From: G963665405 sp963665405
GTDB taxonomy: Bacteria; Chloroflexota; Dehalococcoidia; Lucifugimonadales; G963665405
Assembly (NCBI GenBank): GCA_963665405.2
Contig: OY762261.2
Span: 806,001-870,000 of the forward strand
Length of the DNA stretch: 64,000 bases
Direction of reading: 5' to 3'
In this document: one piece after another, positions 49,351-56,645 of the stretch
How positions within the stretch are numbered: the stretch's first letter is position 1
Layout of the letters: every line of letters starts with the position of its first letter
Translations under genes and position numbers: made by a program
Notes under the pieces: generated by a model
Databases searched by the model: none
Told to the model about the DNA's origin: nothing
What the model saw: only the letters and a program-made list of their open reading frames with translations

Positions 49351-50409
49351 TCATGCGAACTGCTTGAGGAAGCGGAGATCGTTTGCGTAGAACAGGCGGA
49401 TGTCGTCGATGCCGTACTTCAGCATCGACAGCCGCTCCATTCCCAGGCCGAAGGCAAAGCCGGTGTAGACCGCCGGGTCGTAGCCGACCCCCTCCAGCAC
49501 TCTCGGGTGCACCATCCCCGCCCCTAGAATCTCGATCCAGCCCGTGTTCTTGCAGACGCGGCATCCATCGCCGCCGCAGATGAAACAGTCTATGGACATC
49601 TCCGCTCCGGGCTCGACGAACGGGAAGTAGTCACAGCGGAAGCGGACACGCCTGTCCTCGCCGAAGACGATCCTGGCGAACTCGTACAGCGTCCCCTTGA
49701 GGTCCGCGAAGGTGATCCCCCGATCCACGGCGAGCCCCTCGATCTGGTAGAACTGCCACTCGTGCGTCGCGTCGGTCGCCTCGTACCGGTAGCACTTTCC
49801 GGGGACGACGACCCGCACCGGAGGCCTGGCGCTCTCCATGATACGGACCTGCATCGGCGAGGTATGCGTCCGCAGCAGCATGGGACGCTCGCCGTTCTCG
49901 TCGGTGTAGTCGACCCAGAGCGTGTTCCACATGTCCCGGGCCGGGTGGTTCTTGGGGATGTTCAGCTTCTCGAAGTTGTAGCGGTCCCACTCGACCTCCG
50001 GCCCCTCGACCACCTGAAACCCCATCGAGCCGAACGCGCTGCAGACCTCTCGGACCATCTGTGTCGTCGGATGAAGACCACCGGCAGGCATAGGCCAGCC
50101 CGGCAGGGTGACATCGATTTTTTCGCTGCCGGCCAGACTGTCTGCCTCGGCCCGCTTGAGCGCTGCCTGGCGATCGGCGAGGGCCCCTTCTAGGACCGTC
50201 TTGACCCGATTGGCCTCGGCCCCGGCCCGCCGCCGCTCTTCGGCGGGCAGCGACCCGATTCCACGGAGTAGCTGCGTCAGCCGGCCGCGCCGGCCGAGGT
50301 AGGTGACCCGCCACTCGTCCAGGCCCTCCAGGGTCCGAACGGATTCGAGCTCCCGGAGCGCCGGCTCCTCGATCTCTAGAGCCGGGTCAACGCCGCCCTG
50401 TGATGCCAT
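49351..50409 (-). CDS. pheS: phenylalanyl-tRNA synthetase alpha subunit
   Basis: This 352-residue catalytic subunit has an N-terminal coiled coil (residues 10-90) that contacts tRNA, then class II motifs: DMWNTLWVDYT, LLRTHTSPMQVR (motif 2 loop), HEWQFYQIEGLAVDRG and GFAFGLGMERLSMLKYGI (motif 3). The sequence FICGGDGCRVCKNTGWIEILG, a cysteine-rich insertion, is common in bacterial PheS. The promoter at 50444-50473 is one of the best in the window. Confidence 0.97.
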   Translation of the reverse strand: MASQGGVDPALEIEEPALRELESVRTLEGLDEWRVTYLGRRGRLTQLLRGIGSLPAEERRRAGAEANRVKTVLEGALADRQAALKRAEADSLAGSEKIDVTLPGWPMPAGGLHPTTQMVREVCSAFGSMGFQVVEGPEVEWDRYNFEKLNIPKNHPARDMWNTLWVDYTDENGERPMLLRTHTSPMQVRIMESARPPVRVVVPGKCYRYEATDATHEWQFYQIEGLAVDRGITFADLKGTLYEFARIVFGEDRRVRFRCDYFPFVEPGAEMSIDCFICGGDGCRVCKNTGWIEILGAGMVHPRVLEGVGYDPAVYTGFAFGLGMERLSMLKYGIDDIRLFYANDLRFLKQFA

Positions 50410-50443
50410 AGACCGTCCAATAAGCGAGTCAGAGTTGGCCCTA

Positions 50444-50473
50444 ATTATAGGTTTGGCCCTGAAAGGCGGTCAA
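50444..50473 (-). promoter_or_regulatory. promoter of the pheST-MNT-HEPN-moeA run
   Basis: On the minus strand TTGACC (50473-50468), an 18-bp spacer and a perfect TATAAT (50449-50444) lie 35 bp upstream of the pheS ATG. Confidence 0.7.
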
Positions 50474-50497
50474 GGACGGCACGGCGCGGCCGACGAG

Positions 50498-50626
50498 CTA
50501 GGCGGCGATCTGCGCAACGCAGTCTCGGCAGTGCCCGCATCCCACCGACATGCAGACCCGCCAGTCGCACTCCCAGAGGAAACCGCAGACCCCGCACCAG
50601 TGCATGTGAGGTATTCCCTTCTTCAT
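50498..50626 (-). CDS. small cysteine-rich protein, 42 residues
   Basis: An ATG at 50626 opens MKKGIPHMHWCGVCGFLWEC, followed by DWRVCMSVGCGHCRDCVAQI. Seven cysteines, two of them in C-x2-C and one in C-x2-C-x2-C spacing, suggest a bound metal. The ribosome-binding site is weak. It may be a short zinc or iron-binding protein, or a chance frame. It diverges from a 26-G homopolymer that lies 35 bp upstream. Confidence 0.4.
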   Translation of the reverse strand: MKKGIPHMHWCGVCGFLWECDWRVCMSVGCGHCRDCVAQIAA

Positions 50627-50661
50627 TTCGCTGCCCCCGAGCCGGTTGAGGCCAACTCTAT

Positions 50662-50687
50662 GGGGGGGGGGGGGGGGGGGGGGGGGG
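50662..50687. repeat. homopolymer of 26 G
   Basis: An uninterrupted run of 26 G lies between the small cysteine-rich frame and repeat copy 2, on the 3' side of DUF3179 gene C. Real phase-variable tract or read artefact cannot be separated from sequence alone. Confidence 0.9.
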
Positions 50688-50770
50688 CGTCGCTCCGAGG
50701 CAGTGTCACCTGGACCATTCTGCGCTGGTGCGGGTACTACTCGGCGGACCACCGAGCGCACGCTACAAGG

Positions 50771-50900
50771 ATGACGAAGTACGGGGTGTGCAGATCCCGA
50801 CAAGTCGGGATTGCGGGGAGTCTGAGGGTCTCCCTCAGATATTTCATTTCTCCTCCCTCCCTGGCGAAGAAGGGGGCCGGGGGGATGGTCGAGTCGAAAG
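50771..50900 (+). repeat. double-hairpin intergenic repeat, copy 2
   Basis: Hairpin 1 is ATCCCGAC-aa-GTCGGGAT (50794-50811), extended by GCA/TGC. Hairpin 2 is CTGAGGG-tct-CCCTCAG (50822-50838). From ACGAAGTACGGGGTGTGC to GGGGATGGTCGA it is clearly homologous to copy 3 at about 58486-58600, with small indels. It lies just 3' of DUF3179 gene C (on the opposite strand). Confidence 0.8.
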
Positions 50901-50915
50901 CCGGGGTTCATCACG

Positions 50916-52115
50916 CTAGGATGCCTGGTCGCCGTAGACCGTAGCGTGGGGGTAGAAGTCGAGCCAGGCCCATTCGTAGGCAGAGATGTATGGCACCTGT
51001 TGGAGGATAGCGCCCTTCAGAGGTCCCTCGACGGCGATGCCCGTGGCGGGGTCCCACACGCTCCCGGTCTCGGCGTCGACCGCAAACCCGTCGTCGGCCG
51101 GCTTGAAGGTGAGCGCTCCGGGAGCCTCCGCGTCCGGCGACGACGTCACGGGGACCCTCAGATATACGCGGATGCCGCGGGTCTCGGGCTCCACGAAGAC
51201 GACCACCGGCGACTCGCCGACGAGGTCGTTGATCACCCGTTTGCTTGCTGCCTCCTCGTACCGGTAGGCGGTCGCCGAATCCCCGATCGGGACGCCGATC
51301 ACGAAGAAATCCAGGCCGTCGAACGGCTCATACCGCTGGTCGACGACGCTCCTGTTGACCATCGCGGTCGTGTCGGGATGCGCCGACAGCCAGGTGGACC
51401 ACGGAACCAGCTCCGCCGCAACCAGCTCCAGAGAGACGCCCTCCAGCTCCCCAAAGATCGCCCTGCCGACCGGCTGAGACCATATACTCCGTGTGGAGTG
51501 GTCCCACCAGACCATCGCGTGCTTGTAGAGGGCGCCCTGGTTGCCAAACGTCAGGGGCTCCCCGTTCACCCTCCGGTCATGCACGAGACCGGTGTAGCAG
51601 ATCGGTCACCACGTGACCAGTATGGGCGTATCTCCGAGGACGTCGTTGACGATCTCCCGGAACCTCAGGGTACCGACCGGGTAGGCCCGAGCCTCTCCGC
51701 CGATCTGGACTCCGAGCACCAGCTCGTCGGCGACCAGGTCGGCCTCGGCGGCGTCCACAACCAGGGGCCTGTAGATCGGGCGAATGGCGTCGCGCTCGAG
51801 GAGCTGTGTGAAGCCGTCCAGGTCTACGTTCGACACGGCACCGCCGGAGAGCGGCAGCCGCCCGAGGCCCGACCCGGTGAAGATCTCGAACCTGTTGGTC
51901 CCACTTCTCTCGCCGGGCGTCGGCAGGGGAGACGGCCGCTGCGGGCGCGTGACCTCGCGGGTAGGGACGGGGCTCTGGCTCTCGTCGATCGTTTGGGCTC
52001 CGGAGGAGCATGCCGCGGCCGCGGCGGCGGCGAGACCGGCGATCACCGGCAACATCAGCTGGCGGGCCCGACCTGAACCGGCGGGCCGCGATCCAGATTG
52101 CTGGGCTTCCGTCAA
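50916..52115 (-). CDS. DUF3179 domain selenoprotein C, predicted lipoprotein (in-frame UGA = Sec170)
   Basis: Read through the TGA at 51608-51606 the product has 399 residues from TTG 52115, which has GGGAGGAG upstream. The N-terminus is a lipoprotein signal (LMLPVIAGLAAAAAAAC, then SSG). The DUF3179 core reads IGGEARAYPVGTLRFREIVN, PILVTW-U-PICYTGLVHDRR and PLTFGNQGALYKHAMVWWD. Sec170 and C173 make the UxxC pair where relatives have CPxC. The C-terminal half (VINDLVGESPVVVFVEPETR, YISAYEWAWLDFYPHATVYG) matches paralogues A and B. A SECIS-like hairpin lies just after the TGA. The gene is flanked by a 26-G and a 19-C tract and, further upstream, by an IS1380 element, but is otherwise intact. 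Confidence 0.85.
51573..51592 (-). promoter_or_regulatory. SECIS-like hairpin of DUF3179 gene C
   Basis: On the minus strand CCGGTC (51592-51587) pairs with GACCGG (51578-51573) around the loop TCGTGCAT. The loop starts 19 nt after TGA. The stem sequence differs entirely from genes A and B and is shifted by one base in the codon register, yet pairing is kept. Confidence 0.7.
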
Positions 52116-52192
52116 GACAGCTCCTCCCTCGGACTACGCTAACTACGACTACGAACGCCCGCCATGCCGGGATTTCATGCGCACCGGCGCTG

Positions 52193-52211
52193 CCCCCCCC
52201 CCCCCCCCCCC
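52193..52211. repeat. homopolymer of 19 C
   Basis: Nineteen C (read as 19 G toward DUF3179 gene C) lie 78 bp upstream of its start codon. In this position a slippage-prone tract could alter promoter spacing, or it may be an artefact. Confidence 0.9.
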
Positions 52212-52288
52212 GGCTCCTGCATACCCTCTCAAGTGTTCGATGCGGCCGCACCCTCCGAAGGTGCCCGCTCCAGGCGTCGCCGACCCAC

Positions 52289-54165
52289 CCCAGATTCCCC
52301 ACCTAGATAAGAGAAAGACCTCGTTGGCGCCCGCCACGAAGCGGGCTAAGATGTTTCTTGACCAAGAGAAACGATCACCAACGAGGTGCAGCTATTATGA
52401 AGCAAGGCTTACTGGCATTCCAGTACGAGCAGGAGAAGGGCTCGACGGGTATGACGGGGCTGTCCGGCCTGATGACGTACCTGGAGTTGATGCAAGCAGC
52501 GGGTTTGAGGTCATCGGTAGAGCGCCACGTGAGACTGCGGGAGAGAGGTCAGGGCTGGACGGACAGCCAGATGATCATCTCGCTGATGCTGCTGAACTTG
52601 GCAGGCGGCGAGTCGGTGTCCGACCTTGATCTCCTTGAGAAGGACAGAGGGCTGTGCAGGATGTTTCGAGAGTTCGAGACCTGTGGTATGCGTCTCAGCG
52701 AGCGCAGGGCGTTGGAGAAGAGATGGCGAGTCGAGCGTCGTCGGAGCGTGCCGTCGGAGTCTGCGGTGTTCCGGTATCTGGAGAGGTTCCATGACGCGGG
52801 CGAGGAGTCGATGCGGGAAGCTCACAGAGCATTCATACCTGCTCCCAATGGAGCTATGAAGGGTCTGCGCAAGGTGAACGCCGACCTGGTGGGCTTCGCG
52901 CAGAGCCGTTCGCCTCAGACCGAGGCCACTCTGGACATGGATGCCACACTGGTGGAGACGCGCAAGCAGGAGGCGCTCCCCAGCTACAAGAAGTACAGGG
53001 CGTACCAGCCGCTGATCACCTACTGGTCAGAGGCCGAGTTGATCGTGCATTCGGAGTTTCGGGACGGCAACGTACCTGCGGGCCATCAGCAGTTGCGAGT
53101 GTTGATTGAAGCGCTGGGCCGTCTGCCTGCGGGGGTGGAGAAGGTGATGCTGAGGTCGGATACGGCGGGGTACCAGCGGGAGTTGCTGCGGTACTGCGCG
53201 GAGGGTGGAGACGAGCGGTTCGGGGTGATCGAGTTTGCGGTTGGGGTCGACGTGACGACGGAGTTCCGCCGTGCGGTGTCCGAGGTCGCCGAGCAAGACT
53301 GGCAGACGCTGTACCGCAAGGTTGGGGAGCATCGTGTGGACACGGGTCAGCAGTGGGCTGATGTGAACTTCGTGCCTAACTGGATAGGGCACTCCAAGAA
53401 CAGCCCTGAGTATCGGTTCATAGCTACCAGGGAGCGGTTGATCGAACAGCCTCTGCCGGGAATGGAGGGGCAGATGGAGCTTCCATTCCCCGCGATGGAG
53501 CTGTCCAACAGAGGCTGGTACAAGGTCTTCGGCGTGGTGACCAACCGGAGCATTACGGCAGATGAGTTGATCTGGTGGTCGAGACAGAGGTGCGGCAAGG
53601 GCGAGGAGGTCCACAGCGTTCTGAAGAGTGACTTGGCTGGGGGCCGGCTGCCGTCGGGGCTGTTCGGGGCCAACGCCGCATGGTGGGCCATATCGGTGCT
53701 GGCCTTCAACCTGAACTCTGCCATGAAGCGGCTGGTGTTGGGCGAACAGTGGGTGGGCAAGCGTCTGAAGGCGGTGCGCTTCGCCCTGATCGCCCTACCG
53801 GGCCGTGTGATGCGTCACGCCAGGAGGTTGATCATCCGTCTGGCCCGGGGCCATCCCTCATACGAGTTGCTGCTCAGGGCGCGGCAGAGGATATTGGCGC
53901 TGGCTGCCGAGCCGCATCGAGCATAGGCGACCCTGCCTGGAGCATCGGTTTGTAGGCGACTCTGCCGAGTTGCCAGGCTCGGCCATGCCTTCTTTGGCCT
54001 GAGAACAGCCATAATTGGCAGCGAACCGCTGCCGATACCCTCAAAGACGGCACCCGAGACCCTGTCCGATGCCCGATCATGTCATGCGTCACCCCTGGTC
54101 GACATCCGGACACCCCCTGAAAGCACACCAAGCAGCTCCCAACCATGTCAGGTGGGGAATCTGGG
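52289..54165 (+). mobile_element. complete IS1380-family insertion sequence, 1877 bp
   Basis: Perfect 16-bp terminal inverted repeats CCCAGATTCCCCACCT (52289-52304) and its complement (54150-54165) bound the element. They are flanked by a 4-bp target duplication CCAC (52285-52288 and 54166-54169), the size expected for IS1380. One transposase gene fills most of the length. Intact ends and target duplication suggest a recent insertion. It separates the upstream region of DUF3179 gene C from the rpsF promoter, whose -35 begins only 14 bp beyond the right end. Confidence 0.92.
52397..53926 (+). CDS. IS1380-family DDE transposase
   Basis: This 509-residue transposase runs from ATG 52397 (AACGAGGTG upstream); TTG 52358 is an upstream alternative. 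It has an N-terminal DNA-binding region, ATLDMDATLVETRKQEA (first catalytic Asp), KVMLRSDTAGYQRELLRYC (second Asp block) and QRCGKGEEVHSVLKSDLAGG (Glu), then NAAWWAISVLAFNLNSAMKRL, which is typical for IS1380. No frameshift or stop is seen, so the element may be active. Confidence 0.93.
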   Translation: MKQGLLAFQYEQEKGSTGMTGLSGLMTYLELMQAAGLRSSVERHVRLRERGQGWTDSQMIISLMLLNLAGGESVSDLDLLEKDRGLCRMFREFETCGMRLSERRALEKRWRVERRRSVPSESAVFRYLERFHDAGEESMREAHRAFIPAPNGAMKGLRKVNADLVGFAQSRSPQTEATLDMDATLVETRKQEALPSYKKYRAYQPLITYWSEAELIVHSEFRDGNVPAGHQQLRVLIEALGRLPAGVEKVMLRSDTAGYQRELLRYCAEGGDERFGVIEFAVGVDVTTEFRRAVSEVAEQDWQTLYRKVGEHRVDTGQQWADVNFVPNWIGHSKNSPEYRFIATRERLIEQPLPGMEGQMELPFPAMELSNRGWYKVFGVVTNRSITADELIWWSRQRCGKGEEVHSVLKSDLAGGRLPSGLFGANAAWWAISVLAFNLNSAMKRLVLGEQWVGKRLKAVRFALIALPGRVMRHARRLIIRLARGHPSYELLLRARQRILALAAEPHRA

Positions 54166-54178
54166 CCACCGGACCGCA

Positions 54179-54207
54179 TTGTACAGGGCTCCATTGCGTG
54201 CTATAAT
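54179..54207 (+). promoter_or_regulatory. rpsF-ssb-rpsR promoter
   Basis: TTGTAC (54179-54184), a 17-bp spacer and a perfect TATAAT (54202-54207) precede rpsF. The IS1380 right end is 14 bp upstream of the -35, so the core promoter survived the insertion, but any upstream activator site would be displaced. Confidence 0.75.
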
Positions 54208-54246
54208 TCCAGCGACTTTTTGCGAATTTCGGTGGTGGAGTTGAAC

Positions 54247-54594
54247 TTGGCGAGTCCGCGCGTTAGACAATACGAGTTGGTAATGATCCTCAGCCCTGAG
54301 GCGACCGAGGAAGAGGTCACAGCGGCCGTAGAGAAGATCGACGGCCTGATCACCTCGCAAGGTGGCGAGGTCTCCGACCACCAGAACTGGGGACTCCGCC
54401 GATTCGCGTACCCGATCAAGAAATTCCTGGAGGGCAACTACGTCCTGACGCGTTTCGAGCTCGAGGCGCAAGAGATCATCGAGCTCGACCGCAGCCTCAA
54501 GACCTCCGGCGACATTCTGAGACATCTCTTGACCGGCCTGGCTGTCCGGTCGAGCACATCTTCGGAGCGGCGGCCGAAGGAGTCGATCCCATGA
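54247..54594 (+). CDS. rpsF: 30S ribosomal protein S6
   Basis: S6 binds the central 16S rRNA domain together with S18. The 115-residue product starts at TTG 54247 with GGAG six bases upstream. It has RQYELVMILSPEATEEEVTA, GGEVSDHQNWGLRRFAYPIK and EGNYVLTRFELEA, all typical. Earlier in-frame GTG codons exist but have no ribosome-binding site. The ATG of ssb overlaps its stop. The rpsF-ssb-rpsR order is the universal bacterial arrangement. Confidence 0.95.
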   Translation: MASPRVRQYELVMILSPEATEEEVTAAVEKIDGLITSQGGEVSDHQNWGLRRFAYPIKKFLEGNYVLTRFELEAQEIIELDRSLKTSGDILRHLLTGLAVRSSTSSERRPKESIP

Positions 54595-55001
54595 CCCTCA
54601 ACAAGATGATCGTGATAGGGAACCTGGGCAACGACCCGGAGATGCGGTATACGCCGGATGGCACGCCGGTCACCTCGTTCAGGATGGCTACAAACCGGAA
54701 GTACACCACCTCCGCGGGAGAATCCCGCGAGGAGACCGAGTGGTTTACGGTTTCGGCCTGGAGGCGGCTGGCAGAGCAGACAAACCAATACCTCACCAAG
54801 GGACGTAAGGTTTATGTCGAGGGCAGGTTGCAGAGCCGCCCGTGGACGGGCAAGGACGGACAGCCCCGGGCCGGGAACGAGATAGTCGCCGACCGGGTGG
54901 TGTTCCTGGACGGCGGCTTGTCCGGCGGGCCACCGGGCGAAGGCGCCGAGCCTGAGCGCCACACTGAGCCGGTCGGCGAGGCCGAGGACCTGCCGTGGTA
55001 G
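54591..55001 (+). CDS. ssb: single-stranded DNA-binding protein
   Basis: This 136-residue OB-fold protein coats ssDNA during replication and repair. It has LNKMIVIGNLGNDPEMRYTP, VTSFRMATNRKYT, TEWFTVSAWRRLAEQ, YLTKGRKVYVEGRLQSRPW and the acidic tail ending in EAEDLPW, the C-terminal peptide that recruits partner proteins (usually DDIPF). The tail's Trp end is a conservative variant. It overlaps rpsF by 4 bp. Confidence 0.96.
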   Translation: MTLNKMIVIGNLGNDPEMRYTPDGTPVTSFRMATNRKYTTSAGESREETEWFTVSAWRRLAEQTNQYLTKGRKVYVEGRLQSRPWTGKDGQPRAGNEIVADRVVFLDGGLSGGPPGEGAEPERHTEPVGEAEDLPW

Positions 55002-55034
55002 TCGCCTAGCAGGGTCGAGGGACAGGAAGAGCTT

Positions 55035-55328
55035 ATGGCAACTCGTGGTGCTCCGAGCAGGCCCCAGCGAAGGGGCAGGCCTCGCTATTTCGCCAGGCGG
55101 AAGGTGTGCTCCTTCTGCGTAGACCACGTCCGGTACATCGACTACAAAAACGTCGATGCGATCAGGCGCTACGTGGACGATCAGAGCAAGATTCAGGCAA
55201 GGCGCAAGACGGGGACTTGCTCCAAACACCAGAGGGGCCTTGCGAATGCGATCAAGCGGGCCAGGCATCTCGCAATGATCCCGCTGTCTCCCAACCATCG
55301 CTTGCGCTCGGCCGGCCTCGCCAGATAG
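55035..55328 (+). CDS. rpsR: 30S ribosomal protein S18
   Basis: This 97-residue S18 has RRKVCSFCVDHVRYIDYKNV (two Cys, so the zinc-type form is partly kept), LRRYV-like AIRRYVDDQSKIQ and RRKTGTCSKHQRGLANAIKR, the family signature, then HLAMIPLSPNH. It follows ssb after 33 bp in the standard ribosomal cluster. Confidence 0.96.
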   Translation: MATRGAPSRPQRRGRPRYFARRKVCSFCVDHVRYIDYKNVDAIRRYVDDQSKIQARRKTGTCSKHQRGLANAIKRARHLAMIPLSPNHRLRSAGLAR

Positions 55329-55464
55329 GTCCGGCTGCATGCGTGTTCGTCCAGATGTGCCGCGTCCTCCCCAGAGACATCCAGCCCCACCCGTCCTGGG
55401 CTTCTTCTCGGTCCCGCATCGCTTCCGGCCGGCCTGAGCCTGTCGAGCCAAGCCTGATCTAGGG

Positions 55465-55486
55465 CTTGCGGCGCGATAGCCGCAGG
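55465..55486 (+). promoter_or_regulatory. 8-bp hairpin in the rpsR-surA gap
   Basis: CTTGCGGC (55465-55472) pairs with GCCGCAGG (55479-55486), one G-T pair included, loop GCGATA. No U-run follows. It lies 22 bp upstream of the SurA-like start and may be a weak terminator or a leader structure. Confidence 0.35.
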
Positions 55487-55508
55487 CCGGTACCAGTGGA
55501 GGGGAGTT

Positions 55509-56630
55509 GTGGAAGAGGCACAGGACCCGCGCTTCAGCGCGAAGAGGGCCGACCGGCGTCACGAGGCCGTCAAGCGCCTGCGCGACCAACGACCTAGAGG
55601 GGTGATGCTGGCAGTGGTCGGGGTGTTCGTGCTCGCCATCGCCGGCATCGTGATCGCGGCCTACGTGATTCAGTTCGTGGCCCCGAACCGCCAGGAGGTG
55701 GCTCGGGTGAACGACACCCCGTTCAGTCGCGCCGACCTGGTCAAGCTACTCCGGGTCCAGCAGCTCGGGGCGGCGTTCTTCGGGGTGGAGTTCAAAGCCA
55801 GCTCCGAGATCTTCCAGCAGCTCCAGGTGCTGATCGAAAACGAGATCCTGGTCCAGTCGGCTCCAAGGCTCGGGATCACAGTCACCGACAGAGAGATCGA
55901 CGGCTACATCCAGGCACTGTTCATCCCGAGACTGCCCCCCGGCGAGCAGCTGGACATGGCCCAGTTCGAGAGGGACTTCAACGAAGAGTACAACCGCTAT
56001 CTCAACAGCGTGCAGCTCAGCGAAAAGGATCACCGCGAGACGATGAAGAGGTCGCTGCTGCGGGCGAGGTTCCGAGAGTTTATCGGCGAGCGCGTACCGT
56101 ACGTCGCTCCGCAGGTCCATTACTTTCAGTTGGTCGTGACCTTCGGCGACGAGATCGACATCATGCTGACCAAGTTCAAGGACGCCACCGCCGGCGACAA
56201 GAGCCCGGAGAATCTCCAGAAGGCGTTCCGCGACTTAGTAAGAGAGTTCTCCCGTGACGACGCCGAGACGGTCCGCCTGGGCGGGGACATGGGCTGGATG
56301 CCGGAGGGCGTCCTTCAGCCGTATGGTGACCTGATCTTCAACCTCGAGGCCGGCGTCCTCAGCGACCCGATCCCGGATACCGAAGACCCTAGACGGGTCG
56401 TCTTCTACCTGGTCTCGGAGAGGACTGACGCCGGAGAGCTGGCCTTGGACGACCGGGAAACGCTAAAAATCAAGGCCTTGCAGGATTGGATCAACGAAGA
56501 GCGGGAAAAGCACGAGGTCCTCGTCGAGTTCAACTCCGATGTCTACAATTGGGTGTTCACGCAGCTCAGCATCTCGGCCACCCCGACTCCTACGGTCCAG
56601 CCGTCCGGCCTGGGCGCCATCGGACTCTGA
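55509..56630 (+). CDS. SurA/PpiC-like membrane-anchored peptidyl-prolyl isomerase
   Basis: This 373-residue protein starts at GTG 55509 with GAGGGGAG upstream. A basic cytoplasmic start is followed by one TM helix (residues 33-55, MLAVVGVFVLAIAGIVIAAYVI). A SurA_N-like chaperone domain comes next (VARVNDTPFSRADLVKLLRV, LQVLIENEILVQSAPRLGI), then a parvulin-like region (YVAPQVHYFQLVV, LGGDMGWMPEGVL, LEAGVLSDPIPD). It presumably helps fold exported proteins on the outer face of the membrane. That would include lipoproteins, and so possibly the DUF3179 selenoproteins, though this is speculative. Confidence 0.85.
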   Translation: MEEAQDPRFSAKRADRRHEAVKRLRDQRPRGVMLAVVGVFVLAIAGIVIAAYVIQFVAPNRQEVARVNDTPFSRADLVKLLRVQQLGAAFFGVEFKASSEIFQQLQVLIENEILVQSAPRLGITVTDREIDGYIQALFIPRLPPGEQLDMAQFERDFNEEYNRYLNSVQLSEKDHRETMKRSLLRARFREFIGERVPYVAPQVHYFQLVVTFGDEIDIMLTKFKDATAGDKSPENLQKAFRDLVREFSRDDAETVRLGGDMGWMPEGVLQPYGDLIFNLEAGVLSDPIPDTEDPRRVVFYLVSERTDAGELALDDRETLKIKALQDWINEEREKHEVLVEFNSDVYNWVFTQLSISATPTPTVQPSGLGAIGL

Positions 56631-56645
56631 TTCCGGAGAGCGTGA

